Translations under genes and position numbers: made by a program
Notes under the pieces: model-generated
Seen by the model: the letters and a program-made list of their open reading frames with translations, nothing else
The model's database searches: none
Told to the model about the DNA's origin: nothing
DNA from: Isoptericola croceus
GTDB lineage: Bacteria > Actinomycetota > Actinomycetes > Actinomycetales > Cellulomonadaceae
NCBI RefSeq assembly: GCF_029382255.1
Contig: NZ_JARLLG010000003.1
Location: forward strand, 124,001-188,000
DNA: 64,000 nucleotides
Direction: 5' to 3'
Shown: in pieces, positions 35,220 to 44,040 of the stretch
How the letters are laid out: the number at the start of each line of letters is the position of its first letter
Position numbering within the stretch: position 1 is the stretch's first letter

Positions 35220-36206
35220 TCAGCCTAGCCCTGGGACGTCGGCGTAGGCGGCGAGCGCGTCGCGGGCGGCACCGGCCACGTCCGCGGCCACGTCCGGTGG
35301 TCCGACGGCGAGCACGTCGGGGGCGTTGGTGAGCAGCAGTCGGCGCAGCCAGGCAGGGTTCGTCACCCGCAGCCGTACCTCGAACGAGCCGTCGGGCAGG
35401 TCGGTGACCGACTCGACCGGCACCTCCTCGGCCACCCAGCGGGCGGCCGACGCCAGCCGCAGCACCGCCACCCGGGCGGACTGCCCGGCGTCGGCCGCCA
35501 CCTGGGCGAAGATGTCGACGTCACCGTCCAGGTCGTGGGCACGGACCGGGTCGGGCGTGAGGGTGGCGTCCAGCACCCGGTCCACCCGGAACGTGCGCCG
35601 CCCCTCCGCGCGGTAGCACCAGCCCACCAGGTAGGTCGCGTCGTCCTGGGTGACCAGACGTACCGGGTCGACGTCGCGCTCGCTGGTGACGTCCGCCGCG
35701 TCCACGTACCGCAGCCGCACCCTTCGCCCCGCCGACACGGCCTGCGTCAAGGTGCCGAGCACCCGCGCGTCGCCCTGGCCACCGAGACGCACGTCCACCG
35801 CGTTGGCCGCCTCGCCCGTGGCCGCGGTCAGCTTGTCCAGGGCCGAGGCGACGACCGCCGCCCGCTCTGCGTCGGCCTGGACGGCCGGGGTGGTGTGCAT
35901 CGCCCGCAGCGCCGCCACCAGCGCCACCGCTTCCCGGGTGCCCAGCCGCAACGGGCGGGTCAGCCCCCTGCTCTGGGTCAGCGAGACGACGCCCTCCTCC
36001 AGGGAGTAGGCGTCGAAGTCGATCAGGTCGTCCGGCATGTAGCCCGGCGTGCCGGAGACCCACAGCGCGTCGATGTCCTGACGGATGCGCTCCGCCGTCA
36101 CCCTGAACTGCCGGGCGAGCTCGTCGACGCCCACGGGCCCGGCACCGTCCAGGTAGGCCACGATCCCCAGCAGCCGCACCAGCCGGTCGTCCGCCCGCTC
36201 AGCCAT
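35220..36206 (-). CDS. pafC: WYL-domain regulator, PafC
   Basis: The 328-residue protein has an N-terminal winged HTH (LVRLLGIVAYLDGAGPVGVDELARQF), a central region and a WYL domain with YLVGWCYRAEGRRTFRVDRV. It pairs with PafB, encoded immediately upstream with 8 bases of overlap. In mycobacteria the PafBC heterodimer activates the LexA-independent DNA-damage response. It starts at the ATG at 36206. Confidence 0.92.
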   Translation of the reverse strand: MAERADDRLVRLLGIVAYLDGAGPVGVDELARQFRVTAERIRQDIDALWVSGTPGYMPDDLIDFDAYSLEEGVVSLTQSRGLTRPLRLGTREAVALVAALRAMHTTPAVQADAERAAVVASALDKLTAATGEAANAVDVRLGGQGDARVLGTLTQAVSAGRRVRLRYVDAADVTSERDVDPVRLVTQDDATYLVGWCYRAEGRRTFRVDRVLDATLTPDPVRAHDLDGDVDIFAQVAADAGQSARVAVLRLASAARWVAEEVPVESVTDLPDGSFEVRLRVTNPAWLRRLLLTNAPDVLAVGPPDVAADVAGAARDALAAYADVPGLG

Positions 36207-37227
36207 CACGGCCCGCCGTCCCGTGCGCGCCACCGTCGAGCGCGGCCGCCGCCGTCAGCCGGCGGCGCACCTCGGCGCGCAGCTCGTCCGGTGCCAGGAC
36301 CAGCACTGCCACGCCGTACCCGGCGACCTCGTCCGCCTGAGCCGTCAGCGACCGGAACGGCACCGTCACGACATCACGTCCCTGCGGCGCTCGCGGTACC
36401 GGGCCGTCCGTCTGGACGGCGCGCGCCCGCAGCGCCGGCGCCCGTTCGGGCACGACGGCGAGGACCGCCGTGCGCTCGGACCCGACGCCCGCCCCCAGGG
36501 CAGCGTCGACGTCGACACGGTCGGGGATGGTGAAGGCCCCGGCCTCGGCCCCCACCCGGACCCGTCCGTCGATGCGCGAGAGCCGAAAGACCCGGGTGGC
36601 GTCCCGGTCACGGTCGTGACCCACCACGTACCAGCCGCCACCGCGGGCCGCGATCCGCCACGGCTCGACCGTGCGGGTGCGCACCTGGCCGGTGTTCGCC
36701 GCCCGGTAGCGGAACGTGGCCACGCGGCGTTCCGAGACGGCCTCCAGCAGCGGTCCGTAGGCGTCCCCCGCGGCCCGCAGGCGCGGGGTCAGCCCCGCGA
36801 CCGCGTCCCCGGCGGCGTCCGCGGCGCCGGCGGCCGCCAGCTTCGTCATGGCACGCGACATGTCCGTGCGCAACGTCTTGTCCGACCACAGCTGGGCCGC
36901 CAGCGCGACCACGCCGAGCTCTGCCGGGGTCAGGTCCACCGGCGGCAGGGCGTACGCCTCGTTGTCGATCCGGTAGCCGACGTCCTCGCTGTGCCCCGAG
37001 CCCTCGACGGTCACGATGGGCACGCCGAGCGCACGCAGCGTGTCCTTGTCGCGCTCGAACATCCGCTCGAACGCCTCCGTGGACGGAGCCCCGTCATATC
37101 CGTGCACGCCGGAACGCACCTGCTGCTTCGTCATCGCCGCCGAGGTGTTCACCAGGGCGATGACGAGGTTCAGCAGACGCTCGTCCGGTCGGGTCGGCGG
37201 GCCGCCCGCCGCGTCGTCACCTGCCAT
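36199..37227 (-). CDS. pafB: WYL-domain regulator, PafB
   Basis: The 342-residue protein has an N-terminal wHTH (ERLLNLVIALVNTSAAMTKQQVRSGVHGY) and a WYL domain with GGWYVVGHDRDRDATRVFRLSRI. It is the first gene of the leftward pafB-pafC-hypothetical-tatA-tatC-dagK run. PafBC responds to DNA damage. The Pup/proteasome genes that usually lie upstream are not in this window; the divergent neighbour is a DUF3866 gene. Confidence 0.92.
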   Translation of the reverse strand: MAGDDAAGGPPTRPDERLLNLVIALVNTSAAMTKQQVRSGVHGYDGAPSTEAFERMFERDKDTLRALGVPIVTVEGSGHSEDVGYRIDNEAYALPPVDLTPAELGVVALAAQLWSDKTLRTDMSRAMTKLAAAGAADAAGDAVAGLTPRLRAAGDAYGPLLEAVSERRVATFRYRAANTGQVRTRTVEPWRIAARGGGWYVVGHDRDRDATRVFRLSRIDGRVRVGAEAGAFTIPDRVDVDAALGAGVGSERTAVLAVVPERAPALRARAVQTDGPVPRAPQGRDVVTVPFRSLTAQADEVAGYGVAVLVLAPDELRAEVRRRLTAAAALDGGAHGTAGRDG

Positions 37228-37262
37228 CGGCCACCACGGTAGCCCCAGGTACGCTTCCCCGG

Positions 37263-38459
37263 GTGACGACAGGGCCGAACCACCGACGAACTCCCGCCGA
37301 CCACGTGACCTGGCGCACCGGCACCGTGACCGCCCGCGGCCGCACCTGGCCCGGTGCCAGCGAGCTCACGGTCCGCCTCGGCGAACCGCTGCCCGCCCCC
37401 GACGGCGGTACCGGCGTCACCGAGGTCCGCGCCCTCGCGTACACGTCGCTGGTGGGCGAACCCGACCTCGGCGACCGGCTCGCGCTGAACGTCTCCGCGC
37501 TGGCCCGTGGTCTCGGGACCGGCGGGTACGCCCTCGTCGTCGCCCCGGCCGACCCCCGCGCCGTGCCGCCCGACCCGGCCCCCGGACCCGGGCACCTTGT
37601 CAAGGCCCGGTACACGCCGCTGCAGGCGATGGTGCTCGGTGTCGACGAGCAGGAGTCGGATCACCACGCCGTGCTGCGCGACGCCGACGACCTGGACGCG
37701 ATGCCCGTCGTCGTCGCCGACCTGCACTCGGCGGTCCCGGCCATCGTCGCCGGCGCCCGCCACGCCGCGGCGCTCGCCGGAGACGCACCACCACGGGTCG
37801 TCTACCTCATGACCGACGGCGGCGCGCTGCCCGCCGCGTTCTCGCGCACCGCCGCCACGCTGCGCGAGACCGGCTGGCTCGCGGCGACGATCACCGTCGG
37901 TCAGGCGTTCGGCGGGGACTACGAGGCCGTCAGCGTGCACAGCGGCCTGCTCGCCGCCCGCCACGTCGCCGGCGCCGACCTCGTCGTGGCCGCCCAGGGC
38001 CCCGGCAACCTCGGCACCGGCACCCGGTGGGGCTTCTCCGGCGTGACCGCCGGCGAGGTCGTCAACGCCGCCGCCACCCTCGCCGGCAGCCCTGTCGCCT
38101 CACTGCGGGTCTCCGGGGCCGACGCGCGCGACCGGCACCTCGGCGTCTCGCACCACTCGCTGACCGCCTACGGGCGTGTCGCGCTCGCCCGCGCCGACGT
38201 CGTCGTCCCCCACCCCGACACCGCGCTGCAGGACCGGCCCGCCTGGGGCGCCGCTCTGACGCGGCGCCTCCACGACCAGGCCGCGACCCTCGCCGAACGG
38301 CACCGGCTCGTCGACGTGCCCGCCACCACCGAGATCCTCGACGTGCTGCGGCGCTGCCCCGTGCGCCTGTCCACCATGGGCCGCGCCCTCGACGCCGACC
38401 CCGCGGCGTTCGTCACCGCGGCCGTCGCCGGCCAGCACGCCCGAGACCTCCTGGCATGA
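37263..38459 (+). CDS. DUF3866 family protein
   Basis: The 398-residue protein starts at GTG 37263 and matches the DUF3866 actinobacterial family. Seen: LGRARYTPLQ-like GHLVKARYTPLQAMVLGVDEQES, MPVVVADLHSAVPAIVAG, GQAFGGDYEAVSVHSGL, GFSGVTAGEVVNAAATL. The family function is unknown. It is predicted cytosolic and Rossmann-like. It overlaps the next gene by 4 bases and so heads the MoxR/DUF58 operon. It is divergent from pafB by 35 bases. Confidence 0.85.
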   Translation: MTTGPNHRRTPADHVTWRTGTVTARGRTWPGASELTVRLGEPLPAPDGGTGVTEVRALAYTSLVGEPDLGDRLALNVSALARGLGTGGYALVVAPADPRAVPPDPAPGPGHLVKARYTPLQAMVLGVDEQESDHHAVLRDADDLDAMPVVVADLHSAVPAIVAGARHAAALAGDAPPRVVYLMTDGGALPAAFSRTAATLRETGWLAATITVGQAFGGDYEAVSVHSGLLAARHVAGADLVVAAQGPGNLGTGTRWGFSGVTAGEVVNAAATLAGSPVASLRVSGADARDRHLGVSHHSLTAYGRVALARADVVVPHPDTALQDRPAWGAALTRRLHDQAATLAERHRLVDVPATTEILDVLRRCPVRLSTMGRALDADPAAFVTAAVAGQHARDLLA

Positions 38460-39169
38460 CACCACGCGAGCTGCGCACCCACCCCGCCGTCCTGCTCACC
38501 CTCACCAGCCTCGTGGTGCTCGGCGCCGCCACCACCACCCCCTGGCACCTGACCCTGCCCGCCCCGCTCCTCGAGATCGCGCTGGGCCGACCACCCGAAC
38601 CGGCCGAGACCCCGTCACCGCCCCCCGCACCCGCCTCAGAACCCGCGCCGCGCGAGACCGACGACACGCTCCTGACGATCCTGCTCCTGCTGGCGCTCGT
38701 GGCCGCCCTCCTCCTGCTGTGGACAGCCGGTCGCAAGGTCCTCGCCGCCCTGCGGGACACGCACGCCGACCCGCCCGAACCCGACACCCTCGACACCGGC
38801 GCCGAGCTCACCACGGCCGCCGCCCCCACCGTCCCCCTGCCCGAGCTCGCCGACGCCGTCACCCGCGCCCTCGCGCACCTCGACGGCGCCGCCAGCCCCG
38901 GGGACGCCGTCGTCGCCGCCTGGGTGGCCCTCGAGGACGCGGCCGCCGAGCACGGCACCACGCGCCACCCCGCCCAGACCCCGACCGAGTTCACCCAGGA
39001 CGTCCTGGACGCCACCCCGGCCCCACCTGCCCACGTCGCCACCCTGCGCGCCCTTTACCAGCGCGCTCGGTTCACCACCCACCCCACCGGCGACGACGAC
39101 GTCGCCACCGCCCGCGACGCACTGACCCGCATCGCCGCCAGCCTCGACGTCAGCAGGTCCAGGCCATGA
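38456..39169 (+). CDS. DUF4129-type membrane protein
   Basis: The 237-residue protein has an N-terminal hydrophobic helix, a Pro-rich extracytoplasmic stretch and a second helix (LLTILLLLALVAALLLLWTAG). A C-terminal cytosolic four-helix region follows (DAVVAAWVALEDAA..., FTQDVLDATP, LRALYQRARF), typical of DUF4129 proteins linked to MoxR-DUF58 operons and transglutaminase-like partners. It starts with an ATG overlapping the DUF3866 stop. Confidence 0.8.
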   Translation: MTPRELRTHPAVLLTLTSLVVLGAATTTPWHLTLPAPLLEIALGRPPEPAETPSPPPAPASEPAPRETDDTLLTILLLLALVAALLLLWTAGRKVLAALRDTHADPPEPDTLDTGAELTTAAAPTVPLPELADAVTRALAHLDGAASPGDAVVAAWVALEDAAAEHGTTRHPAQTPTEFTQDVLDATPAPPAHVATLRALYQRARFTTHPTGDDDVATARDALTRIAASLDVSRSRP

Positions 39170-39645
39170 CGCGCCACCTGCCCACTGTCGTCGCGCTCCT
39201 GGCCGCCGTCCTGCTCGCCACCACCGGCACCCTCGACCCCGTCCACGCACTCCTCCTGCCCGGAGGCGCCCTCACCGCCTGGCACACCTGGCAGGCCCTC
39301 GACCGCGGGGCCGAGTCGCCCTGGCCCGACCCACCCACCGAACGACGCCACGGCGCACGCCACGACGTCACCGACCTCGGGTGGGCAGCCCTCACCCGGG
39401 ACGGACGCGTCTCCGCCCGTGTCACCCGTCGCGTCTCCGCCATCGCCGGCCACCGACTCGCACACCACGGCATCGACCTCGCCGACCCCCGCCACCGGGA
39501 CGCCGCCGCGGCCCTCCTCGGCCCCGACGTCGTCGACCAGATCCGCTCCCGCCGACCACCCATCCCCCGCACCCTGCACCACTGGCTCGACGCCCTCGAA
39601 CGCATCCCGCCCGACGCCCCGCGACCCGGAAGGCCACCCGCATGA
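39166..39645 (+). CDS. Small membrane hypothetical protein in MoxR operon
   Basis: The 159-residue protein has two hydrophobic N-terminal segments (VVALLAAVLLATTG and HALLLPGGALTAW) and an Arg/His-rich cytosolic C-terminus with no recognised family. It overlaps by 4 bases with genes on both sides, so expression is coupled to DUF4129 and MoxR. Confidence 0.75.
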   Translation: MTRHLPTVVALLAAVLLATTGTLDPVHALLLPGGALTAWHTWQALDRGAESPWPDPPTERRHGARHDVTDLGWAALTRDGRVSARVTRRVSAIAGHRLAHHGIDLADPRHRDAAAALLGPDVVDQIRSRRPPIPRTLHHWLDALERIPPDAPRPGRPPA

Positions 39646-40625
39646 ACCACCCCGCCACCCCGCTGCCCGTCGACACCGTCGCCGAGCACGGACGCGCCAT
39701 CCTCGACGAGATCGGCACCGCCGTCGTCGGCATGCGCGACTCGCTCGAGCTGGCGCTCGCGGCCGTGCTGGCCGGCGGGCACGTGCTGTTCGAGGACGTC
39801 CCCGGGCTCGGCAAGACCCTGGCCGCGCGCTCCTTGGCCACCGCGCTCGGGCTCGACTTCGCGCGCCTGCAGTGCACGCCCGACCTGCTGCCCAGCGACA
39901 TCACCGGTTCGAGCGTGTTCGACCCGGCCACCCGCGAGTTCGTCTTCCGTCCCGGACCGGTGTTCACCGGCCTGTTCCTCGCGGACGAGATCAACCGCAC
40001 CGCGCCGAAGACGCAGTCGGCGCTCCTGGAGGCGATGGCGGAACGGCAGGTGTCCGCCGAGGGTACGACGCGGCAGCTCCCCCGACCGTTCCACGTCGTC
40101 GCGACGTCCAACCCCGTCGAGTACGAGGGCACCTACCCGCTGCCCGAGGCGCAGCTCGACCGTTTCATGGTGCGGCTCGCCATGGGGTACCCGGACCGTG
40201 ACCAGGAGCGCGACGTGCTGCTGCGCCGCGTCGCCCGGCGCCAGGAGGCGGCACCGGTACGCCGCGTCGTGGACGCGGAGACGGTCCTGGCGATGCAGGC
40301 CGGCGTGGAGGCCACCCAGGTCGACCCCGACGTGGCGGGCTACTGCGTCGACCTGGCCACCGCGACCCGTGGCCACTCCGCCCTGGAGGTCGGTGCGTCT
40401 CCTCGTGGGTCCCAGAACCTGCTCCTGATGGGGCGTGCGGTGGCCGTGCTCGACGGTCGCGACCATCTGCTGCCGGAGGACGTCAAGCGGGTCGCGGTCC
40501 CTGTCCTCGCCCACCGCCTGACCCTCACGCCGACCGCATGGGCGGCGGCGCTGCGTCCCGAGGACGTCGTGGGCGAGCTGCTCGCGTCGGTGCCCGGTCC
40601 GGCCACCGTGGGATCCGGTCGGTGA
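39642..40625 (+). CDS. MoxR-family AAA+ ATPase
   Basis: The 327-residue ATPase has Walker A EDVPGLGKTL at 51-60, Walker B with ADEINRT at 114-120, and the MoxR signature around TQSALLEAMAERQVS. Sensor 1 is in VVATSNPVEYEGTYPLPEAQLDRF. MoxR proteins act as chaperone-like ATPases with DUF58/VWA partners. It is coupled by 4-base overlaps on both sides (ATGA before, GTGA after). Confidence 0.94.
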   Translation: MNHPATPLPVDTVAEHGRAILDEIGTAVVGMRDSLELALAAVLAGGHVLFEDVPGLGKTLAARSLATALGLDFARLQCTPDLLPSDITGSSVFDPATREFVFRPGPVFTGLFLADEINRTAPKTQSALLEAMAERQVSAEGTTRQLPRPFHVVATSNPVEYEGTYPLPEAQLDRFMVRLAMGYPDRDQERDVLLRRVARRQEAAPVRRVVDAETVLAMQAGVEATQVDPDVAGYCVDLATATRGHSALEVGASPRGSQNLLLMGRAVAVLDGRDHLLPEDVKRVAVPVLAHRLTLTPTAWAAALRPEDVVGELLASVPGPATVGSGR

Positions 40626-42019
40626 CCTTCACCACGAGCGAGAGGTCGGCGGCCCGCGAGCGGGGCCTGCGAGGTCCTGACGAACCCGTGTGGCGTCGGA
40701 CGCCCCACGGGACCGCCGGCGTCGTCGTCGCCGTGGTGCTGCTGACCGTCGGTCTGCTGGCGGGGCGACCCGACGTCGCCCTCGTCGGTGTGCCGGTGCT
40801 GCTCGGTGCGGCCTGGAGCGGACGTCCGGGCGCCGTGGCGGAGCAGGCGCCCACCCGGGCGACCCGGCACACCGTGGTGATGCCGGACGAGCCCGCGCGT
40901 CCGGGCGAGCTGACGGCGATGCTCGAGATCGACGCTCCTGCGGGCACGGACGTCCTGCACGCACGGGTCGCGGCACCGGGCCACCGGCCGACGGAGGTCT
41001 TCCTCGCACCGACCGCCGGCATGGTCGGGCTGGCGATGGCGACGGTGCGTACCGGGCCGCAGCCCACGTTCGTCGTAGACCTGCGCGGCTTCGGTGCCGG
41101 TGGCGCGACGGCGGAGGACGTCGGACGATCGGCAGCCCCGGACCGGCTCGTGCTGCCTGCCACGATGCCGCTCGGGCGGGTGCCGCTCCCTGCGCGCCTG
41201 CGTGGGCTGACCGGCCCGCACACGTCGCGGCGGCTCGGCGACGGCGACGAGCTGCGCGACGTGCACCTGTTCACGCCGGGCGACCGGCTGCGTCGGATCG
41301 ACTGGCGCACGACGGCGCGGCGCTCCCCCGATCTGGACGACCTGTACGTCCGCCGGACGTACGCGACGGCGGAGGCCACGACGGTCCTGGTGATCGACTC
41401 CCGGGACGAGGTCGGACCGGACCTGCGGACGTGGCGCGGCGACGGCCCGCAGCGGGTCGACGAACCGACCTCGTTGGACCTGGCCCGGCACGCCGCGGCC
41501 TCGGTGGCGCGAGCCGTCGTCGGTTCCGGCGACCGGGTCGGTCTCGAGGACCTCGGCCGCCGGCGTCGCCCGCTGCCGCCGGCGGCGGGGCAGCGACAGC
41601 TGCGCCGTGTGCTGCACGGACTGGCGACGAGCAGCCCGCTCGGCACCCCGGCCCGGCGCCTGCGCCCGCCCCGGCTGCCGGCGGACGCGATCGTGTACCT
41701 GTTCACGACAGCCCTCGACGACGAGTCGTTGCGCATGGTGCGCACGTGGCACGACCACGGCCACCGGGTGGTCGTCGTGGACACGCTGCCCGTGGTGCAC
41801 CCGGTCCACGAGGTCCACCTGCGCCTGGCGTGGCGCGTGACCCGCATGGAGCGCGACGACCGGCTCCGGCAGATGGCGGCCGAGGGGGTGCCCGTCGTTC
41901 CCTGGGCCGGCGCTGCTCGCTCTGAGGCGTCGGCCCGCTTCGAGGCGCTCGTGAAGGCTGCGGAACGTCACCGCAGCGCCGGGCCGCGGTCGGAGTCGGC
42001 GCGAGGAGAGGCACGATGA
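40622..42019 (+). CDS. DUF58 domain protein
   Basis: The 465-residue protein starts at GTG 40622. It has a pair of N-terminal membrane helices (TAGVVVAVVLLTVGLLAG, VALVGVPVLLGAAW) and a beta-rich region. The DUF58 core follows, with PGDRLRRIDWRTTARRSPDL near residues 220-240, then a VWA-like C-terminus with VLVIDSRDE and IVYLFTTALDDE. DUF58 proteins accompany MoxR ATPases, probably in membrane-associated assembly. Confidence 0.9.
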   Translation: MTFTTSERSAARERGLRGPDEPVWRRTPHGTAGVVVAVVLLTVGLLAGRPDVALVGVPVLLGAAWSGRPGAVAEQAPTRATRHTVVMPDEPARPGELTAMLEIDAPAGTDVLHARVAAPGHRPTEVFLAPTAGMVGLAMATVRTGPQPTFVVDLRGFGAGGATAEDVGRSAAPDRLVLPATMPLGRVPLPARLRGLTGPHTSRRLGDGDELRDVHLFTPGDRLRRIDWRTTARRSPDLDDLYVRRTYATAEATTVLVIDSRDEVGPDLRTWRGDGPQRVDEPTSLDLARHAAASVARAVVGSGDRVGLEDLGRRRRPLPPAAGQRQLRRVLHGLATSSPLGTPARRLRPPRLPADAIVYLFTTALDDESLRMVRTWHDHGHRVVVVDTLPVVHPVHEVHLRLAWRVTRMERDDRLRQMAAEGVPVVPWAGAARSEASARFEALVKAAERHRSAGPRSESARGEAR

Positions 42020-42573
42020 GTCTCGCAGCAGAGATCGCCGAGCTGCGCCGGCGGCGGGCGGCACGCCCGCTGCCCGCCGTACGCATCGAGCACGGTCGAG
42101 CCGTGCCGGGCTGGACCTTCCGGATCGGCGCCACGTTCGCCGTGGCGGGGCTCCTCGCGGGAGCCGGGTCGCGCTCCGGTCTCGTCGACGGCGTCGTGGT
42201 GGCGGTCACGATCGGCCTCACGGTATGGGCGGCCGTGAGGCCCGGGCGGACGACGGGCCACCTCGCGGTGCTGGTGGCCGGGCTCTTCCTGCTGGGCTCG
42301 CCGGCCGCCCCCTTCGACCCTGCCGCGCTCTGGCTCGCCCCGCTGGCGTACCTGGCGGTGCGCCTGGGCTGGTGGGCCGAGCGTGCCGGCCGCCGCTCGC
42401 GGGTCGAGACGGCTGCCCTGTGGCGCAGCGGTCGACGTGACGTCGCCGTCGTCGGCGCGACGGTCGCGATCGGCGGTCTGGCGTCGGTCGCGACCGGGAC
42501 CCCCGTCGCAGGCCTGGTGCTGCTCGGCGGTGCTGCGTTGCTCGCGCTCGCCTGGTGGCTCCTGCCACGATGA
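42016..42573 (+). CDS. Integral membrane protein of MoxR operon
   Basis: The 185-residue protein has about five hydrophobic segments and no family I recognise. Its ATG overlaps the DUF58 stop (ATGA). It probably belongs to the same membrane complex as DUF58/DUF4129. Confidence 0.78.
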   Translation: MSLAAEIAELRRRRAARPLPAVRIEHGRAVPGWTFRIGATFAVAGLLAGAGSRSGLVDGVVVAVTIGLTVWAAVRPGRTTGHLAVLVAGLFLLGSPAAPFDPAALWLAPLAYLAVRLGWWAERAGRRSRVETAALWRSGRRDVAVVGATVAIGGLASVATGTPVAGLVLLGGAALLALAWWLLPR

Positions 42574-42577
42574 CCCG

Positions 42578-43246
42578 GTGACCGACATCGAGATCCGCCC
42601 GTACCGCCCGTCCGACCGGGCGGCCCTTGCCGAGGTCTGCGCCCGGACGGCCGCCGGTGGCGGCGACGCCCGGGGCGTCTACTCCGACGACTCGCTCATG
42701 CCCGAGGTCTACGCGCTGCCGTACGTCGAGTACTCCCCCGACCTGGCCTTCGTGGTCGTCGAGCACGGTACGGACGGCGGAGGGCCGCTGGCCGTCGACG
42801 ACGGAGACCTGCTCGGCTACATCATCGCGGTGGCCGACACGGCGCAGTTCGCCGCGTGGTGGGAGCGCGAGTGGACGCCGGGCTTCGTCGCGCGGCATCC
42901 CACGGCGGGCCCGGCCACCCCCGCTCGACCGGCGTACTCCGAGGACGCCTTGCTGCGCGACGGCCGCGACCCGCAGCGCATGGTCCGTGGCCTGCGGAAC
43001 GGGGAGCTCGAGACCCATCCGGCGCACCTGCACATCGACCTGGTGCCGGAGGCTCAGGGACGCGGCCTGGGGCGTCGGCTGATCGACACGGTGCGTGCCA
43101 CGCTCGCCGCCCGAGGCGTGCCCGGGATGCACCTGGGCTACGACCCGGCGAACACCGGAGCCCGCGCGTTCTACGACAGGCTGGGCTTCGTCGAGCTGCC
43201 CTCGCACTCCCCTTCCAACCCGCTCCTCGGGATCGCGACGGGCTGA
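42578..43246 (+). CDS. GNAT family N-acetyltransferase
   Basis: The 222-residue protein starts at GTG 42578. It resembles the O-GlcNAcase-linked/OgpAT-like GNATs: HIDLVPEAQGRGLGRRLIDTVR is the acetyl-CoA loop, and GMHLGYDPANTGARAFYDRLGF is motif B. The acceptor is unknown. It starts 4 bases after the membrane protein stop, so it probably is the last gene of the operon; a terminator follows at once. Confidence 0.88.
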   Translation: MTDIEIRPYRPSDRAALAEVCARTAAGGGDARGVYSDDSLMPEVYALPYVEYSPDLAFVVVEHGTDGGGPLAVDDGDLLGYIIAVADTAQFAAWWEREWTPGFVARHPTAGPATPARPAYSEDALLRDGRDPQRMVRGLRNGELETHPAHLHIDLVPEAQGRGLGRRLIDTVRATLAARGVPGMHLGYDPANTGARAFYDRLGFVELPSHSPSNPLLGIATG

Positions 43247-43247
43247 C

Positions 43248-43270
43248 CCCGCCCTTCTGGGCTGGGTTTT
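43248..43270 (+). terminator. Rho-independent terminator after the GNAT gene
   Basis: CCCGCCC and GGGCTGGG form a stem with one bulge and a ttct loop, followed by TTTT at 43267-43270. It begins 1 base after the GNAT stop and closes the MoxR operon. Confidence 0.75.
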
Positions 43271-43296
43271 GATCGTCAGGTGCGGTCGGCGCTGTT

Positions 43297-43971
43297 CTAG
43301 GTGCTTGGCACACTATTTTCCGGAGGAAGTGCGTTGCCGGGATCGATCAGCCCGGCATCCGTCCAGGCCCGACGGACCTGCTCGAACCGCGTCGGGAGGG
43401 GCGGCCGCAGCGCTCCGTGGCGCGCGTTCGTGCGATGGACGAACCTCCGCCACGAGAGCACCAGCCCCTGCCGCGTGATGGGCAGCCCGCTGGAGACCGT
43501 CGTGCCGTTGTCGTGCGTGTGGTGGACCGTCAGGAGCAGCGCGCGCGGCACGGAGCCCTCCAGCTCGGCCGCCAGCTCGGTGCGCACCACCATCCAGTGC
43601 CGCAGCACCACCACGACCTCGGGCGGCACACGGTGCCGACGCGGCGTCCGGTGCTTGCCGTGGCGCACGAGCACATGCCCCTCCCCCGCGGCCCGCGCCC
43701 CGCCGACGCGGCCGCGCCCCGCGCCGTCCGCGCCGAGGTCGAGGTCCTCCGCGCGGACGCGCAGCAGATCACCGTAGCGGGCACCGGTGGCACGGGTGAG
43801 GCCGGCGATGACCGCGAGCCGGACGATCTCCGGCTTGCCGTCAGGGCGCAGCGCCTCCACCGAGAGCTGGCGCCAGACCCACTCGGCCTCGTCGAGGGAG
43901 ACGGTCGGACGCGGGTAGCGGGTGCTTGCGGGTGCGGGTGGGGTCTCTTCGGTCTCGGACACAGGACCCAT
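43297..43971 (-). CDS. Truncated tyrosine-recombinase-like protein
   Basis: The 224-residue protein starts at the ATG at 43971. The catalytic-domain opening is clear: ATGARYGDLLRVRAEDLDL carries the first catalytic Arg, and VLVRHGKHRTPRRHRVP the beta-hairpin Lys. SGLPITRQGLVLSWRRFVHR follows as in integrases. The expected HxxR, second His and Tyr segments are missing; the chain instead ends LPTRFEQVRRAWTDAGLIDPG and NSVPST. It is thus unlikely to cut DNA and may be a remnant or a DNA-binding derivative. It is flanked by exact direct repeats, one inside its last codons. Confidence 0.75.
   Translation of the reverse strand: MGPVSETEETPPAPASTRYPRPTVSLDEAEWVWRQLSVEALRPDGKPEIVRLAVIAGLTRATGARYGDLLRVRAEDLDLGADGAGRGRVGGARAAGEGHVLVRHGKHRTPRRHRVPPEVVVVLRHWMVVRTELAAELEGSVPRALLLTVHHTHDNGTTVSSGLPITRQGLVLSWRRFVHRTNARHGALRPPLPTRFEQVRRAWTDAGLIDPGNALPPENSVPST
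43303..43317. repeat. 15-bp direct repeat, copy 1 (inside 3' end of recombinase-like gene)
   Basis: gcttggcacactatt is identical to 43978-43992. The distance between copies is 675 bases, exactly the length of the recombinase-like gene (225 codons including stop). The copy encodes part of the NSVPS terminus. Confidence 0.85.
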
Positions 43972-43977
43972 GGTGGC

Positions 43978-43992
43978 GCTTGGCACACTATT
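43978..43992. repeat. 15-bp direct repeat, copy 2 (upstream of recombinase-like gene)
   Basis: Second copy of gcttggcacactatt, 6 bases upstream of the start codon. It abuts a perfect 8-bp inverted repeat at 43993-44011. The two copies could be attachment-like sites, a target duplication, or a duplicated operator. Confidence 0.85.
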
Positions 43993-44011
43993 CCGAGGGA
44001 CGCTCCCTCGG
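43993..44011. promoter_or_regulatory. Perfect inverted repeat ccgaggga-cgc-tccctcgg
   Basis: Eight-base arms with a 3-base centre lie in the 69-base gap between the divergent recombinase-like gene and yigZ. Imperfect outer arms (GGCACAC, GTGTGTCC) extend the symmetry. It could be an operator controlling one or both genes. Confidence 0.55.
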
Positions 44012-44040
44012 TGTGTCCGCCACTCTCGTAGGATCGGCGG

